Shown: piece after piece, positions 7,813 through 16,968 of the stretch | Layout: each line of letters begins with the position of its first letter | How positions within the stretch are numbered: the first letter of the stretch is position 1 | Origin: Caldilineaceae bacterium | GTDB lineage: Bacteria; Chloroflexota; Anaerolineae; Caldilineales; Caldilineaceae | Length of the DNA stretch: 64,000 bases | NCBI GenBank assembly: GCA_022827195.1 | Contig: JAJDTL010000030.1 | Span: forward strand, 124,001 to 188,000 | Direction: 5' to 3' | Notes under the pieces: model-generated | Seen by the model: only the letters and a program-made list of their open reading frames with translations | What the model was told of the DNA's origin: nothing | Database searches by the model: none | Position numbers and translations under genes: made by a program

Positions 7813-8928
7813 ATGACGCTGGGACTGGAATTAGGTGAAAGGCCGGCAGCCGTCGTAAAGACCCGACTGGCGGTGATCGACACCGACATTCACAATTTCG
7901 ACGTCTACGACGATCCTATCTTCGACCAGATCTTTCTGAACTATCTGGCGCCCGAATGGGTGGACCATCACAAGATGATCGGCTTGCGCGGCCATTACGG
8001 CGGCACTTACCCGCGCGCCCAACCCAACGCCGCCCGCACAGACTCTTGGCCCCCTAGCGGCCGCCCGCCGGGCACCGACCTGAATTTCATGCGCGAGCAG
8101 CTGCTCGACGCCTGGGACATGGACTACGGGATCCTGAACCCTCTTGCGGGTGTCGGTAGCCAGGTAAACAGGGAGTACGGGGCTCAGTTGGCACGCGCCA
8201 TCAACGACTACCAAATCGCCGAGTGGCTGGAGCACGAGCCGCGCCTGCGTGCCTCGATGGTCGTCAACTACGAGGACGCCGAGCTCGCGGCCGAGGAGAT
8301 TCACCGCCTGGGCGATCACGACGGCTTCGTACAGGTCCTGCTGATAACCCGGACAGAGGAACCGCTCGGGCGGCGCAAGTATTGGAAGATGTACGAAGCC
8401 GCCCTCGAGTACGACCTGCCTGTCGGCATCCATTTCGGCGGCGGTGGCAGCCACCCGCTGACCGCCGGCGGATGGCCCTCCTACTACATCGAGGACCATT
8501 GCGGCATGCCGCAGGCGTTCCAGGCACAGGTCGCCAGCCTCGTCTGCGAGGGCGTTTTCGAGCACTTTCCCGAGTTGCGGGTGGCCATCATCGAAGGCGG
8601 CTTCGCTTGGTTCCCCTCGCTCGCCTGGCGCCTGGACCAGAGTTGGCAACGTCTGCGCGCCGAGGTTCCCTATCTCAAAAGGGCGCCGTCCGAGTACATG
8701 CAGGAGCACTTCTGGCTGTCCACGCAGCCAATGGAGGAACCACGCCATCAGCGCCATTTTGAACAGCTGCTGGAACAGATGGACGGCGGCAGCCACCTCA
8801 TGTTCGCCACCGACTATCCGCACTGGGACTTTGACTCCCCCGACCGCGCCCTGCCGGCGACGCTCCCGTTCGAGACCAGGCGAAACATCATGGCCGAGAA
8901 CGCCCGCGCCTTCTACAAGCTACCCTAA
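7813..8928 (+). CDS. Amidohydrolase-2 family metal enzyme, paralog 2
   Basis: A 371-residue paralog of the gene before it. Shared landmarks are DTDIHNFD (D25, H27), LPVGIHFGGGG, an IEGGF strand and FATDYPHWDFD near the end. The spacing of motifs matches a divalent-metal TIM barrel. The start at 7813 is fixed by AGGAG seven bases upstream. The closest relative in the window appears to be paralog 1: both share the NARAFY ending, the WPS-Y segment after GIHFGG and the EGGF--PSL-WRLD block. A recent duplication followed by substrate divergence is the likely history, which is inference. Confidence 0.87.
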   Translation: MTLGLELGERPAAVVKTRLAVIDTDIHNFDVYDDPIFDQIFLNYLAPEWVDHHKMIGLRGHYGGTYPRAQPNAARTDSWPPSGRPPGTDLNFMREQLLDAWDMDYGILNPLAGVGSQVNREYGAQLARAINDYQIAEWLEHEPRLRASMVVNYEDAELAAEEIHRLGDHDGFVQVLLITRTEEPLGRRKYWKMYEAALEYDLPVGIHFGGGGSHPLTAGGWPSYYIEDHCGMPQAFQAQVASLVCEGVFEHFPELRVAIIEGGFAWFPSLAWRLDQSWQRLRAEVPYLKRAPSEYMQEHFWLSTQPMEEPRHQRHFEQLLEQMDGGSHLMFATDYPHWDFDSPDRALPATLPFETRRNIMAENARAFYKLP

Positions 8929-8949
8929 CTTGCGAACCGGACGCATGTG

Positions 8950-9819
8950 ATGGGCGGAATCGGCCGTTTTCTCACCTCGCCTCTGGCAACTGTGCAAGGG
9001 GAGTCTCTGACCCCGGCAGATCTCCTGCTCACAGTTGCGTCTGTTTTTTTCTTCTACCTGCTGGCGCGGCTGGCGGCCCGGCAGTTCAGGCGCAAGGTGG
9101 AGCCGCGCCTCAGAATAACGGCGACGAACAAGCACCTGCTCCGCTCCACCGTCTACCTTTCCGTCCTCCTGGCAGGCATCTATACGTCGCTGTCCTTTCT
9201 GAGCGTCAACCTGTCGATCTTCCTGGTGCCGCTTGGCGCGTTGAGCATCGGATTGGGCCTCGGCCTGCAGACGCTGGCCAGCAACTACATCGCCGGGCTG
9301 GTGCTGATGATGGAGGGAACGATCCGTGACGGTGACGTAATCGAAGTCGACGGCATACGCGGCACAGTAATTGAGATCGGCCTGCGCACCACGGTTGTGC
9401 AGACCTTCAGCAACACCGAGGTGATCGTTCCGAACTCGCTTATGGTCTCGCAGCGCCTCGACAACTGGACGAAATCGGACCGCGTCCTACGTATCGAGTC
9501 CCACATAGGCGTTGCCTACGGGTCCGACATTGGCAGCGTGCACGAAATTCTGCATTCGAACATCGTCGGCCACTCGGCTGTTATTCCTGATCCGGAGCCG
9601 CGTACCTTTCTGGTTGAATTCGCCGACTCGGCGCTGCTCTTCCGAATCCAATACTGGATCGACGACCCCACCCAGCGCCTCTCCTCCCTGAGCGACATTC
9701 TGGAGGGGATTTACAAGGACATGGACGAACAGGGAATTGTCATTCCGTTCCCACAGCGGGATGTGTGGCTCAGGCGAGATCCGGCGGGATCGAGTCTTGC
9801 CGGCGCCGCCAATCTATAG
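8950..9819 (+). CDS. MscS-family mechanosensitive channel
   Basis: A 289-residue small-conductance mechanosensitive channel protein in the inner membrane. Two to three hydrophobic segments precede the pore helix (LGALSIGLGLGLQTLASNYI), whose Gly/Ala pattern is the MscS TM3 signature. The beta domain (RDGDVIEVDGIRGTVIEIGLRTT) and the conserved IVPNSLM follow, then the alpha/beta C-domain. The ATG at 8950 is preferred over the GTG at 8947; neither has a strong ribosome site. It lies 21 bases after amidohydrolase 2 and 66 before amidohydrolase 3, so it seems embedded in their operon. It may help export charged or osmotically active intermediates, but that is inference. Confidence 0.92.
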   Translation: MGGIGRFLTSPLATVQGESLTPADLLLTVASVFFFYLLARLAARQFRRKVEPRLRITATNKHLLRSTVYLSVLLAGIYTSLSFLSVNLSIFLVPLGALSIGLGLGLQTLASNYIAGLVLMMEGTIRDGDVIEVDGIRGTVIEIGLRTTVVQTFSNTEVIVPNSLMVSQRLDNWTKSDRVLRIESHIGVAYGSDIGSVHEILHSNIVGHSAVIPDPEPRTFLVEFADSALLFRIQYWIDDPTQRLSSLSDILEGIYKDMDEQGIVIPFPQRDVWLRRDPAGSSLAGAANL

Positions 9820-9885
9820 TATTCATGCAACCTGTGTTCTCTCCGTCTGACAAGTGCGGCCGCGAAGTCTCAAGGAGGCAGTTCG

Positions 9886-11025
9886 ATGAGCAAGCCGGGA
9901 GCAACCCCAATTACAGCGCCGGGCTGGACGGCCCAGGAGAAGGAAGGCGTCAAGATCGTCGACTGCGACGTTCACCACAACTTTGAACGGCCCGAACAGC
10001 TGCTGCCCTATCTCTCTAAGTTCTGGCAAAACCATCTGCTCGACCAGGGGCTGCACCTGCCCAGCGGCGGCTACTCAAACATCCCATACCGCACAAATCG
10101 ACCCGATCTGAAAGACCCCGGTCTGAAGGAGCGCGACTTCAACTTCTCGCTCGAGTTCCTGCAGCGCGAGCACCTCGATCCCTGGAATGTGGACTACGCA
10201 TTGCTGACCGGTCCGCCCCCGTTTTACGGCTATACGGGGCTGCCTGACCCGGACTGGGCGGCGGCACTGTGCCGAGCCTTCAACGATTGGACCATCGAGC
10301 ACTGGCTCGAAGAGGATGACCGCGTCGTCAACGCCATCCTTGTCTCGCCTACGGACCCTCCCCAGGCCGTTGCCGAGATCAGGCGGCTCGCCGGCCGCAA
10401 GGACACGGTCGCCGTAATGATCCCGATGGGCACCAGCATGCCGTTCGGCAACCGCTTCTATCATCCTATTTGGGAGGCATGTGAGGAGCACGGGCTACCG
10501 GTCGTCGCCCACATCGGCGGCGGCGGCGGCGCGGCGCGTACAACGCCCACACCGCTCGGGTTTCCAACCTACTACATGGAGTCGCGTATGAGCCGCCCCT
10601 ATGTGGCGAGCACGCACGCAGCTTCGCTGATCTGTGAAGGGGTCTTTGAGAAGTACCCCAACCTGATGTTCGCGCTGACTGAGGCCCAGCAGTTGTGGGC
10701 CGTCTCCGTCATGTGGCACATGGACTCCGACTGGAAAGCGATTCGCGATCAGACGCCTTGGCTTAAGCGTCTCCCCAGCGAGTACTTTCGCCAGCATATA
10801 CGCGTCGGCTCCCAGCCGATGCACGAGGCCGAGAGCACCGAGCAGCTCTACCAGTTCCTGGAGATGATGCACGCCGACGAAACGCTTGTCTACTGTTCCG
10901 ATTTCCCCCATTTCGATTGGAACGATCCGGTCACCACCTTTCCAAAACTGGAGCCCGAAGCGCACCAACGCATCTTTGCCGACAACGCCCTTGAGATGCT
11001 GAGAATGGGGGACCTTCTGCAGTGA
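9886..11025 (+). CDS. Amidohydrolase-2 family metal enzyme, paralog 3
   Basis: A 379-residue amidohydrolase-2 protein. The metal motifs are VDCDVHHN (D28, H30), LPVVAHIGGGGG and YCSDFPHFDW. It differs from paralogs 1 and 2 in having VVAHIGG for GIHFGG and a TEAQQLW block for the EGGF strand, so it is the most diverged of the three. Translation starts at an ATG preceded by AAGGAGG, the best ribosome site of this cluster. Its stop overlaps the GTG of the Rieske ferredoxin gene by four bases, which ties the two products together. Confidence 0.87.
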   Translation: MSKPGATPITAPGWTAQEKEGVKIVDCDVHHNFERPEQLLPYLSKFWQNHLLDQGLHLPSGGYSNIPYRTNRPDLKDPGLKERDFNFSLEFLQREHLDPWNVDYALLTGPPPFYGYTGLPDPDWAAALCRAFNDWTIEHWLEEDDRVVNAILVSPTDPPQAVAEIRRLAGRKDTVAVMIPMGTSMPFGNRFYHPIWEACEEHGLPVVAHIGGGGGAARTTPTPLGFPTYYMESRMSRPYVASTHAASLICEGVFEKYPNLMFALTEAQQLWAVSVMWHMDSDWKAIRDQTPWLKRLPSEYFRQHIRVGSQPMHEAESTEQLYQFLEMMHADETLVYCSDFPHFDWNDPVTTFPKLEPEAHQRIFADNALEMLRMGDLLQ

Positions 11026-11399
11026 CACGCGTTGTCGTCGCCAAAGTGAGGGAGATACCGCCGGGGGAACGCAAGATCGTTGTCCCGTTCCGCGGCCGCG
11101 CCGGCATCGGCGTCTTCAATGTCAAAGGTAGTTTCATCGCACTGCGCAACATCTGCCCCCATAAGCGCGGCCCCCTCTGCACCGGCGAACTGACCGGCCG
11201 CATCGATGCGGTCGCGCCCCCTTCCGGCCACGCTGCCGGCATGACCGTCGACGGCGACGGCGAAATCTTGCGCTGCCCGTGGCACCAGTGGCCCTTTGAG
11301 ATCGCGACCGGCCGCTGCTTAGTCGATCCGAAAGTACGGGTCAAGACCTACCCCGTACGCGTGGTCGGCAATGACGTTGTCGTCGAATTTGACGAGTAA
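11022..11399 (+). CDS. Rieske [2Fe-2S] ferredoxin
   Basis: A 125-residue single-domain Rieske protein, of the soluble ferredoxin-like type rather than an oxygenase subunit. The cluster ligands are C45-P-H47 (NICPHKRG) and C85-P-W-H88 (LRCPWHQWPF). The ~37-residue spacing between them is longer than the ~20 residues usual in small Rieske ferredoxins, and the insert is Gly/Pro-rich. The start is GTG at 11022, overlapping the amidohydrolase-3 stop (GTGA). No Rieske oxygenase or ferredoxin reductase is in the window, so the electron partner is unknown. Coupling to the amidohydrolase suggests an aromatic or heterocyclic degradation step, which is inference. Confidence 0.92.
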   Translation: MTRVVVAKVREIPPGERKIVVPFRGRAGIGVFNVKGSFIALRNICPHKRGPLCTGELTGRIDAVAPPSGHAAGMTVDGDGEILRCPWHQWPFEIATGRCLVDPKVRVKTYPVRVVGNDVVVEFDE

Positions 11400-11718
11400 G
11401 CTGAATGAAAACCTCCCGCTTTTGAACGGCCGGCGACAACGCCTGCATCCGGGTATCTGTCCTCCCTCGCGAAACAGACTGTTCTTCCCCAGCACCCCGG
11501 ATCGACGTTTGCCCCCTTGACTCGATCTGCCCGTTCCGTCTCCGCCGTCTTCCCTGCACTACAATTGAACCGGGATGGATGCGCAGTCTCGTTGCCGCGC
11601 GTTGAAGGCGCGGCGTCCTCGCATTCTATGCGCTCACCGCGTAGCAGAGTAGAATGAATTCAACTTTTCAGGAAGCCTTCGCATGGGGCTGCCCTACTTA
11701 CACGCTGGAAAGGCATTC
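11400..11718. other. Intergenic region before the DEAD-box gene
   Basis: About 320 bases without a gene. I see no terminator with a T-tract after the ferredoxin gene. The segment is GC-rich and has short self-complementary GC runs (for example GCGCGTTGAAGGCGCGGC near 11600) but no clear promoter consensus. An in-frame ATG at 11683 could extend the helicase by 12 residues, but its ribosome site is weak. Confidence 0.5.
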
Positions 11719-13248
11719 ATGTCAGAAGATATCGCTCCAGGCCGTCGCCAAAACAGTGTTGACCCTCATACATCGCCCGGACCGGACCCGTTCGACGAGA
11801 TCGTCGATCCTGCCGACCTTGTCGAACCGGAAGACGCCCTGCCCGCCATCACCCTGGCCGACCTGCCGCAGGAGGCCCAGGCCGCCGCGGCCACCGCCGG
11901 TTGGACGAGGCTGATGCCCGTCCAGGCGAGGGCGATCCCCTATCTGCTCGCAGGACGGGATCTGATGGTTCAGGCGCGCACGGGCAGCGGCAAGACCGGC
12001 GCCTTCCTGCTGCCGATCCTTCACCAGATCGAGACGAGCAAGAAGGCCTGCCAGGCACTGGTCCTCGCGCCGACGCGCGAGCTTGCGCTGCAGGTGTCGA
12101 AGGAGGCCGAGCTGCTGGGAGCCGCTGCCGGTGTGCGCAGCGTCGCCGTTTACGGCGGCGTCGGCTACGGCCCTCAGATCGAAGCGATGCGCGCCGGTGC
12201 CCAACTGGTGATCGGCACCCCGGGACGCATCCTCGATCATCTGCTGCAGCGCACACTGCGGTTGGACGACCTGCAGCTGCTCGTCTTCGACGAAGCCGAC
12301 CGTATGTTGTCAATGGGTTTCTATCCCGATATGCTGCAGGTGCAGACCTACCTGCCCTCGCACCCGATCAGGGGCTCGATGTTCTCTGCCACCTTCCCGG
12401 CCCACGTGATGCGACTGGCGCAGCAGTTCCTCTCGCAGCCTGAATTTCTAAGTCTCAGCCGCGATCGCGTGCACGTGGCAGAGGCAGAGCATGTCCTGTA
12501 TGCGGAGCCGGGCATGAAAAAGGATAGGGCCCTTATCCGGCTGATCGAGGTCGAGAATCCGGCCGCAGCCATCGTTTTCGGCACGACGCGGCGCACGGTT
12601 GACTATGTGACGATCGTATTGCAGCGCTTCGGATATGACGCCGACAAGTTGACATCCGATCTCAGCCAGCAGGAGCGCGAGCGGGTTCTGCGGCGGCTGC
12701 GAGAAGGCAGGCTGCGGCTCCTGGTAGCGACCGACGTCGCCGCACGCGGCATCGACATTCCTGAGCTATCCCACATTATCCAGTACGAGCCGCCGGAGGA
12801 TCCCGAGTCCTACATCCATCGCGCGGGGCGGACCGCGCGCGCCGGGGCCACCGGCACTGCGATCTCGCTGACGGCATCTTTCGATGAGCGAATGCAGATG
12901 GAGCGCATCGCCAAGCGTTTCGGCATTCCCCTTGAGGAGCGGAAGCTGCCCACCGACGAGGAGGTCGCGGCTACCGTTTCGGAGCGGGTAACTGCCCTGC
13001 TCGAGGCCAAGCTGCGCGGGCGCGACAATCTGCAGAGCGAGCGTATGCGCCGTTTCCGGCCGCTGGTAAGTGAGCGGCTGACGTCGGAAGAGGGGCAGAT
13101 TCTGTTGGCGATGCTTGTCGACGACTTCTACCAGGGCTCCCTGCATGCACCGCCCGTCTTGCCGGCCCAGAAGCCGGTCCCACAAGGCGGGCAGCAGCGC
13201 CGCCGACGCCGCAACCGGCAGTCCCGCAACCGCCGTCGCGACACCTGA
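11719..13248 (+). CDS. DEAD-box ATP-dependent RNA helicase
   Basis: A 509-residue RNA helicase that unwinds structured RNA, probably in ribosome assembly, mRNA turnover or cold adaptation. Motifs occur in order: Q-motif MPVQARAIP, I ARTGSGKT (86-93), Ia PTRELA, Ib TPGR, II DEAD (191-194), III SAT (223-225), V ATDVAARGID and VI HRAGRTARAG. The C-terminal extension lacks an obvious DbpA-type RNA-binding domain and ends in a strongly basic tail (RRRRRNRQSRNRRR) that likely binds RNA. GGAAAGG six bases before the ATG at 11719 decides this start. It ends 23 bases from the convergent nadE. Confidence 0.95.
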   Translation: MSEDIAPGRRQNSVDPHTSPGPDPFDEIVDPADLVEPEDALPAITLADLPQEAQAAAATAGWTRLMPVQARAIPYLLAGRDLMVQARTGSGKTGAFLLPILHQIETSKKACQALVLAPTRELALQVSKEAELLGAAAGVRSVAVYGGVGYGPQIEAMRAGAQLVIGTPGRILDHLLQRTLRLDDLQLLVFDEADRMLSMGFYPDMLQVQTYLPSHPIRGSMFSATFPAHVMRLAQQFLSQPEFLSLSRDRVHVAEAEHVLYAEPGMKKDRALIRLIEVENPAAAIVFGTTRRTVDYVTIVLQRFGYDADKLTSDLSQQERERVLRRLREGRLRLLVATDVAARGIDIPELSHIIQYEPPEDPESYIHRAGRTARAGATGTAISLTASFDERMQMERIAKRFGIPLEERKLPTDEEVAATVSERVTALLEAKLRGRDNLQSERMRRFRPLVSERLTSEEGQILLAMLVDDFYQGSLHAPPVLPAQKPVPQGGQQRRRRRNRQSRNRRRDT

Positions 13249-13271
13249 TCCCCTCGCATTCCAATCGAGAG

Positions 13272-15416
13272 CTAACCCGACTCCGGCACGTTTCTGCGCA
13301 GTTCGGCAAGCCAGGCGGCAGCCGAGGAATCGCTGGGTGCGCGCCAGTCCCCGCGCGGGCTCAACGAGCCGCCGCTGCCGACTTTAGGTCCGTTGGGAAC
13401 GGCAGTCCGCTTGAACTGGCTGATCTGGAAGAAGCGGAACAGGAAGAGCTCCAGCCACTTCCTTATCGCCGCGAGGTCGTACTCGTTGCGTTTGCTGTCC
13501 GGCAGAAAATCGGGCCACGGGCCGCGGCCGCGGTCTCCCCACGCCTGCAGTGCCATGAACGCAACCTTACTGGGCCGCAGGCCGTAACGGGAGATGTGGT
13601 AGAGAAAGAAGTCCTGCAGCTCATAGGGCCCGATTTTGGCCTCGGTTGATTGGGCCGGTCCGTCCGTTGTCCCGTCGCCCGGTACCAGCTCAGGCGAGAT
13701 TTCCGTGTCCAGCACCGACTGCAAAACGCGGCTCACCGCCTCGCCAAACTGCGAGGTGGCGATGATCCAGCGGATGAGGTGCTGGATGAGCGTCTTCGGA
13801 ACCGAGGCATTTACGTTGTAATGGCTCATCTGGTCGCCGACGCCGTAGGTAGCCCAGCCCAGCGCCAATTCGCTCAGGTCGCCGGTCCCAAGCACGAGCG
13901 CGTCGTTGTAATTCGCGAGTCGGAATAGGTGGCTCGTCCGCTCGCCCGCCTGGACATTTTCAAAGGTGATGTCGTACTCGGGGTCCTCCTCGGCGAACGG
14001 ATGTCCGATGTCGCGAAACATCTGCATTGCCGAAGGGCGGATGTCGATCTCGTGAGCGCTGACGCCGAACGCCTCCATCAGGCGGTGCGCGTTGCTGCGT
14101 GTTCCCGGGCTGGTGGCGAATCCGGGCATCGTGTACGCAAGAATGTTGGCGCGGGGCAGCTCCAGCCGGTCCATCGTGTGGGAGGCGACAATCAGGGCCT
14201 GCGTCGAGTCGAGGCCTCCGGAAAGTCCGACGACGACCCTTTGGATACCTGTGGCTCGAAGCCGCTGCATCAGTCCGTGCACCTGGATGTTGTAGGCCTC
14301 GTAGGCCTGTTCGTCGCGCCGCACGGCATCGCTCGGCACGAAGGGAAAGCGCTCGACCTTGCGCCGCAGACGGTCGATGCCCTGCGACAGGCTGACGCCA
14401 TCTTCCCTTTGCGCAAGCCCCGGCGTTTGAAAGGAGAATTCAACCGTCCGCATCCTCTCCAGCTGCCTGCTGTGCAGCGCGGCGGCGTCGTTGAAGCTAG
14501 TCTGACGCATTCGGCTCTGCGCCAGGCGCTCGGTGTCGATGTCAGCGGTGATGATCTGCTCATGGTCTGCGAAGCGTTTCGACTCGGCCAGCAGGTCACC
14601 GTCCTCGTAAATGAGCGCGTGGCCGTCCCACGCCAGGTCTGTGGTCGATTCGCCCGGGCCCGCGGCCGAATAAAGATAAGCTGCAATGCACTTGCCGGAC
14701 TGGCTGGCGCACAGGTCCTTACGGTAGTTGGCCTTGCCGATCGTGATGTTCGAGGCCGACAGATTCGCGAGTACTGTCGCGCCGGCCAGCGCCGCGTACG
14801 AACTTGGCGGGACCGGCGTCCACACGTCCTCGCAGATTTCCACGTGAAGAGTGAGCACTTCACTCCCGCCAACCGGCGGCTCGCGTCCGTCGTCGCTGCG
14901 CACCGCAGCAGGAGTCCCGGCCCGAAACAGCAGATCGTTGCCGAAGGGAACCGTCTCGCCCAGGAAGCGCACCTCCCTGCCGACCGCGTGGCCAGCCGCG
15001 CTGAACTGACGGCGCTCGTAGAATTCGCGGTAGTTGGGCAGATAGGTCTTGGGCGCGACTCCGAGAACGCGGCCTCTGTAGACTACGATCCCACAGTTGA
15101 ACAGGCGGTGCTCGAAGCGAAGCGGCGCGCCAATCAGGAGAACCGGCGACAACGTCCTGCTGGACTCCACAATCTTCCCGATTCCCGCTGTCACGCCTTC
15201 CAGGAGCGCTTCCTGTTGAAGGAGATCGTCAATGGCATAAGAGGATATGCCCAGTTCAGGGAACAGGGCGACCGCTGCGCCGGCGTCCGAAGCCTGCCTG
15301 GCCAGCCCCAGTGTGTGCTCCGTGTTGAACTCCGGGTCCGCAACGCGCACGTGCGGAACGCAGACCGCCACCCGGACAAAGCCATGCCGATATATGGAGT
15401 AGAAAGTGTCGGTCAT
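13272..15416 (-). CDS. nadE: Glutamine-dependent NAD+ synthase
   Basis: A 714-residue two-domain enzyme making NAD+ from deamido-NAD+, ATP and glutamine. The N-terminal nitrilase-fold glutaminase has the Glu-Lys-Cys triad: E54 (LFPELGIS), K123 (APKTYLPN) and C195 (HVEICEDVW). The C-terminal ATP-pyrophosphatase domain carries the P-loop LSGGLDSTQ (about 398-406) and the [15 protein letters not shown]-type region typical of the family. The length matches the long glutamine-using type known from mycobacteria rather than the short ammonia-only enzyme. A start at 15416 (MTDTFYS) is preferred over the upstream-extended frame, because family homology begins there. It is a single gene convergent with the helicase. 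Confidence 0.95.
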   Translation of the reverse strand: MTDTFYSIYRHGFVRVAVCVPHVRVADPEFNTEHTLGLARQASDAGAAVALFPELGISSYAIDDLLQQEALLEGVTAGIGKIVESSRTLSPVLLIGAPLRFEHRLFNCGIVVYRGRVLGVAPKTYLPNYREFYERRQFSAAGHAVGREVRFLGETVPFGNDLLFRAGTPAAVRSDDGREPPVGGSEVLTLHVEICEDVWTPVPPSSYAALAGATVLANLSASNITIGKANYRKDLCASQSGKCIAAYLYSAAGPGESTTDLAWDGHALIYEDGDLLAESKRFADHEQIITADIDTERLAQSRMRQTSFNDAAALHSRQLERMRTVEFSFQTPGLAQREDGVSLSQGIDRLRRKVERFPFVPSDAVRRDEQAYEAYNIQVHGLMQRLRATGIQRVVVGLSGGLDSTQALIVASHTMDRLELPRANILAYTMPGFATSPGTRSNAHRLMEAFGVSAHEIDIRPSAMQMFRDIGHPFAEEDPEYDITFENVQAGERTSHLFRLANYNDALVLGTGDLSELALGWATYGVGDQMSHYNVNASVPKTLIQHLIRWIIATSQFGEAVSRVLQSVLDTEISPELVPGDGTTDGPAQSTEAKIGPYELQDFFLYHISRYGLRPSKVAFMALQAWGDRGRGPWPDFLPDSKRNEYDLAAIRKWLELFLFRFFQISQFKRTAVPNGPKVGSGGSLSPRGDWRAPSDSSAAAWLAELRRNVPESG

Positions 15417-15736
15417 CTCGTTAAGGTGATTCCCTCTGTCCACTGGTGCAGATTGAGTACATATTCTGCGGCGTATTATGTTGGAATGTGACGGCCAAAG
15501 CAAGGCTCCATTGACACGAACTCCCCCAGTCTGCGATAATTTCAGGAATTATGTGCGGCCAATTCTGGCCATCCCCCGCGGGCATGCATAGGCGACGCCG
15601 CCAATCACTAACGACGGCATTCCAAAGCCGGTGGCCGTTATCTTGGCCGTTCTGGAGGAAGCGGAGCGCCGCAGCAATCGGCCGCGCGTTCCCAAGGACA
15701 GAAAGCGCAGACCCGGCTTAAATAAGAGACGCAAAG

Positions 15737-16807
15737 ATGAGCTGGAAAGTTGCCGGCATAAACTTTGACCATTCCCACATGGGCGACCTTTTGCGGCAGT
15801 GCCATGAGCACCCTGATGTAGAGATTGCCGGCGTCTGCGACAGGGAGAGGGACAGCATGGCGCCGGCGATTGCCAACTTCGGTATACCCGCCGATCGGGT
15901 ATTTGCCGACTTCAGGGAGTGCCTGGAAACGACCCAGCCGGATATCGTGATCCTCTGCCCCTCAACAGCAAGCCATGCCGATTGGGTGCTCAAGGTCGCA
16001 CAGTATGAAGTGCACGTTTTGCTGGAGAAGCCGTTCGCCTCCGATCTCTCCGCAGCCGACAGCATGATCGCGGCGATGGAGAGAACCGGCAAGCAGTTCA
16101 TAGTAAACTGGCCGCTCCGCTGGTATCCCTGCCACGTAACGGCCAAACGTCTGCTGGAGGAAGGGCTGATCGGTGAGCTGAACGAGGTGCATTACTACGA
16201 TGGCAATCGAGGGCCGCTATTCCACGTCGCCGACAAGGTGGAGACGGACGAAGAGTTCCGCCTTCGCAAGGGCGAGAGCTGGTTCTACCAGGAGGCCGAG
16301 GGCGGCGGCTCACTGCTCGACTACCTTGGCTACGGGGTCACGCTGGGAACCTGGTTCCTCGACGGACGCGCCCCGCTGGAGGTCACAGCTGTCGTCGACG
16401 AGCCGGTCGGCCTTGAGGTGGATGAGCACAGCATCACAGTCTGCAAATACCCGTTCGGCCTCTCCAAGTTCGAGACGCGCTGGGGTACCTTCACCGACCC
16501 GTGGACGCTGCAGCCGCAACCAAAGTGCGGCTTCGTCCTCAAAGGCAGCGAAGGGACCATCAGCAGCTACGACCACGAGGCGTCGGTGCGCGTCCAGACC
16601 CATGAACGCCCCGAGGGTTACCAACAGCCTGTAGACAGGCTGGCGCCACCCTATCAAAACGTAGTCCAGTATTTCATCCACTGCCTTGAAACTGGGCAAT
16701 CGCCTGACGGCCCGCTTTCGCCCGCGATTTGCCGCATCGGCCAGCAGATCGTCGACTCTGCGATACAGAGCGCGAGAGAGAAGCGTACGGTCTCCCTGCT
16801 GCCGTGA
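15737..16807 (+). CDS. Gfo/Idh/MocA-family oxidoreductase
   Basis: A 356-residue NAD(P)-dependent oxidoreductase of the glucose-fructose oxidoreductase/inositol dehydrogenase class. The N-terminal Rossmann domain is followed by the family signature VLLEKPFASD (Lys near 95), then NWPLRWYP and a C-terminal beta-sheet domain with a GGGSLLDYLGYG loop, where the catalytic Asp/His region of the family lies. The Rossmann start (VAGINFDHSHMGDLL) has His-Ser-His in place of the usual GxGxxG, so cofactor binding may be unusual. The substrate is probably a sugar or cyclitol. A tRNA-Val gene follows on the other strand. Confidence 0.88.
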   Translation: MSWKVAGINFDHSHMGDLLRQCHEHPDVEIAGVCDRERDSMAPAIANFGIPADRVFADFRECLETTQPDIVILCPSTASHADWVLKVAQYEVHVLLEKPFASDLSAADSMIAAMERTGKQFIVNWPLRWYPCHVTAKRLLEEGLIGELNEVHYYDGNRGPLFHVADKVETDEEFRLRKGESWFYQEAEGGGSLLDYLGYGVTLGTWFLDGRAPLEVTAVVDEPVGLEVDEHSITVCKYPFGLSKFETRWGTFTDPWTLQPQPKCGFVLKGSEGTISSYDHEASVRVQTHERPEGYQQPVDRLAPPYQNVVQYFIHCLETGQSPDGPLSPAICRIGQQIVDSAIQSAREKRTVSLLP

Positions 16808-16852
16808 CAAGAGTTCAATTGTGGTCCTGGCAATGGGAGAAAAGTCTGCAAG

Positions 16853-16926
16853 TGGGCGGTGACGGACTCGAACCGCCGGCCTATTCCTTGTAAGGGAATC
16901 GCTCTAACCAGCTGAGCTAACCGCCC
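16853..16926 (-). tRNA. tRNA-Val (anticodon TAC)
   Basis: A complete 74-nt cloverleaf reads on the minus strand. The acceptor stem is GGGCGGT/ACCGCCC with discriminator A. The D stem is GCTC/GAGC, the anticodon stem ATTCC/GGAAT around loop CTTACAA, and the T stem GGCGG/CCGTC with one G-U pair and loop TTCGAGT. The anticodon TAC reads GTA and related Val codons. The 3' CCA is not encoded and must be added. It is antisense-placed between two plus-strand genes. Confidence 0.97.
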
Positions 16927-16968
16927 AATCGAGAGCGTAGTATATACCACCTTGTGGAGGAGCGGGAA

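Noticed and set aside
13929-15491. A 520-codon plus-strand frame opposite nadE
   Set aside because: It lies antisense to nadE, whose catalytic motifs are clear; it looks like a GC-rich shadow frame with no family features.
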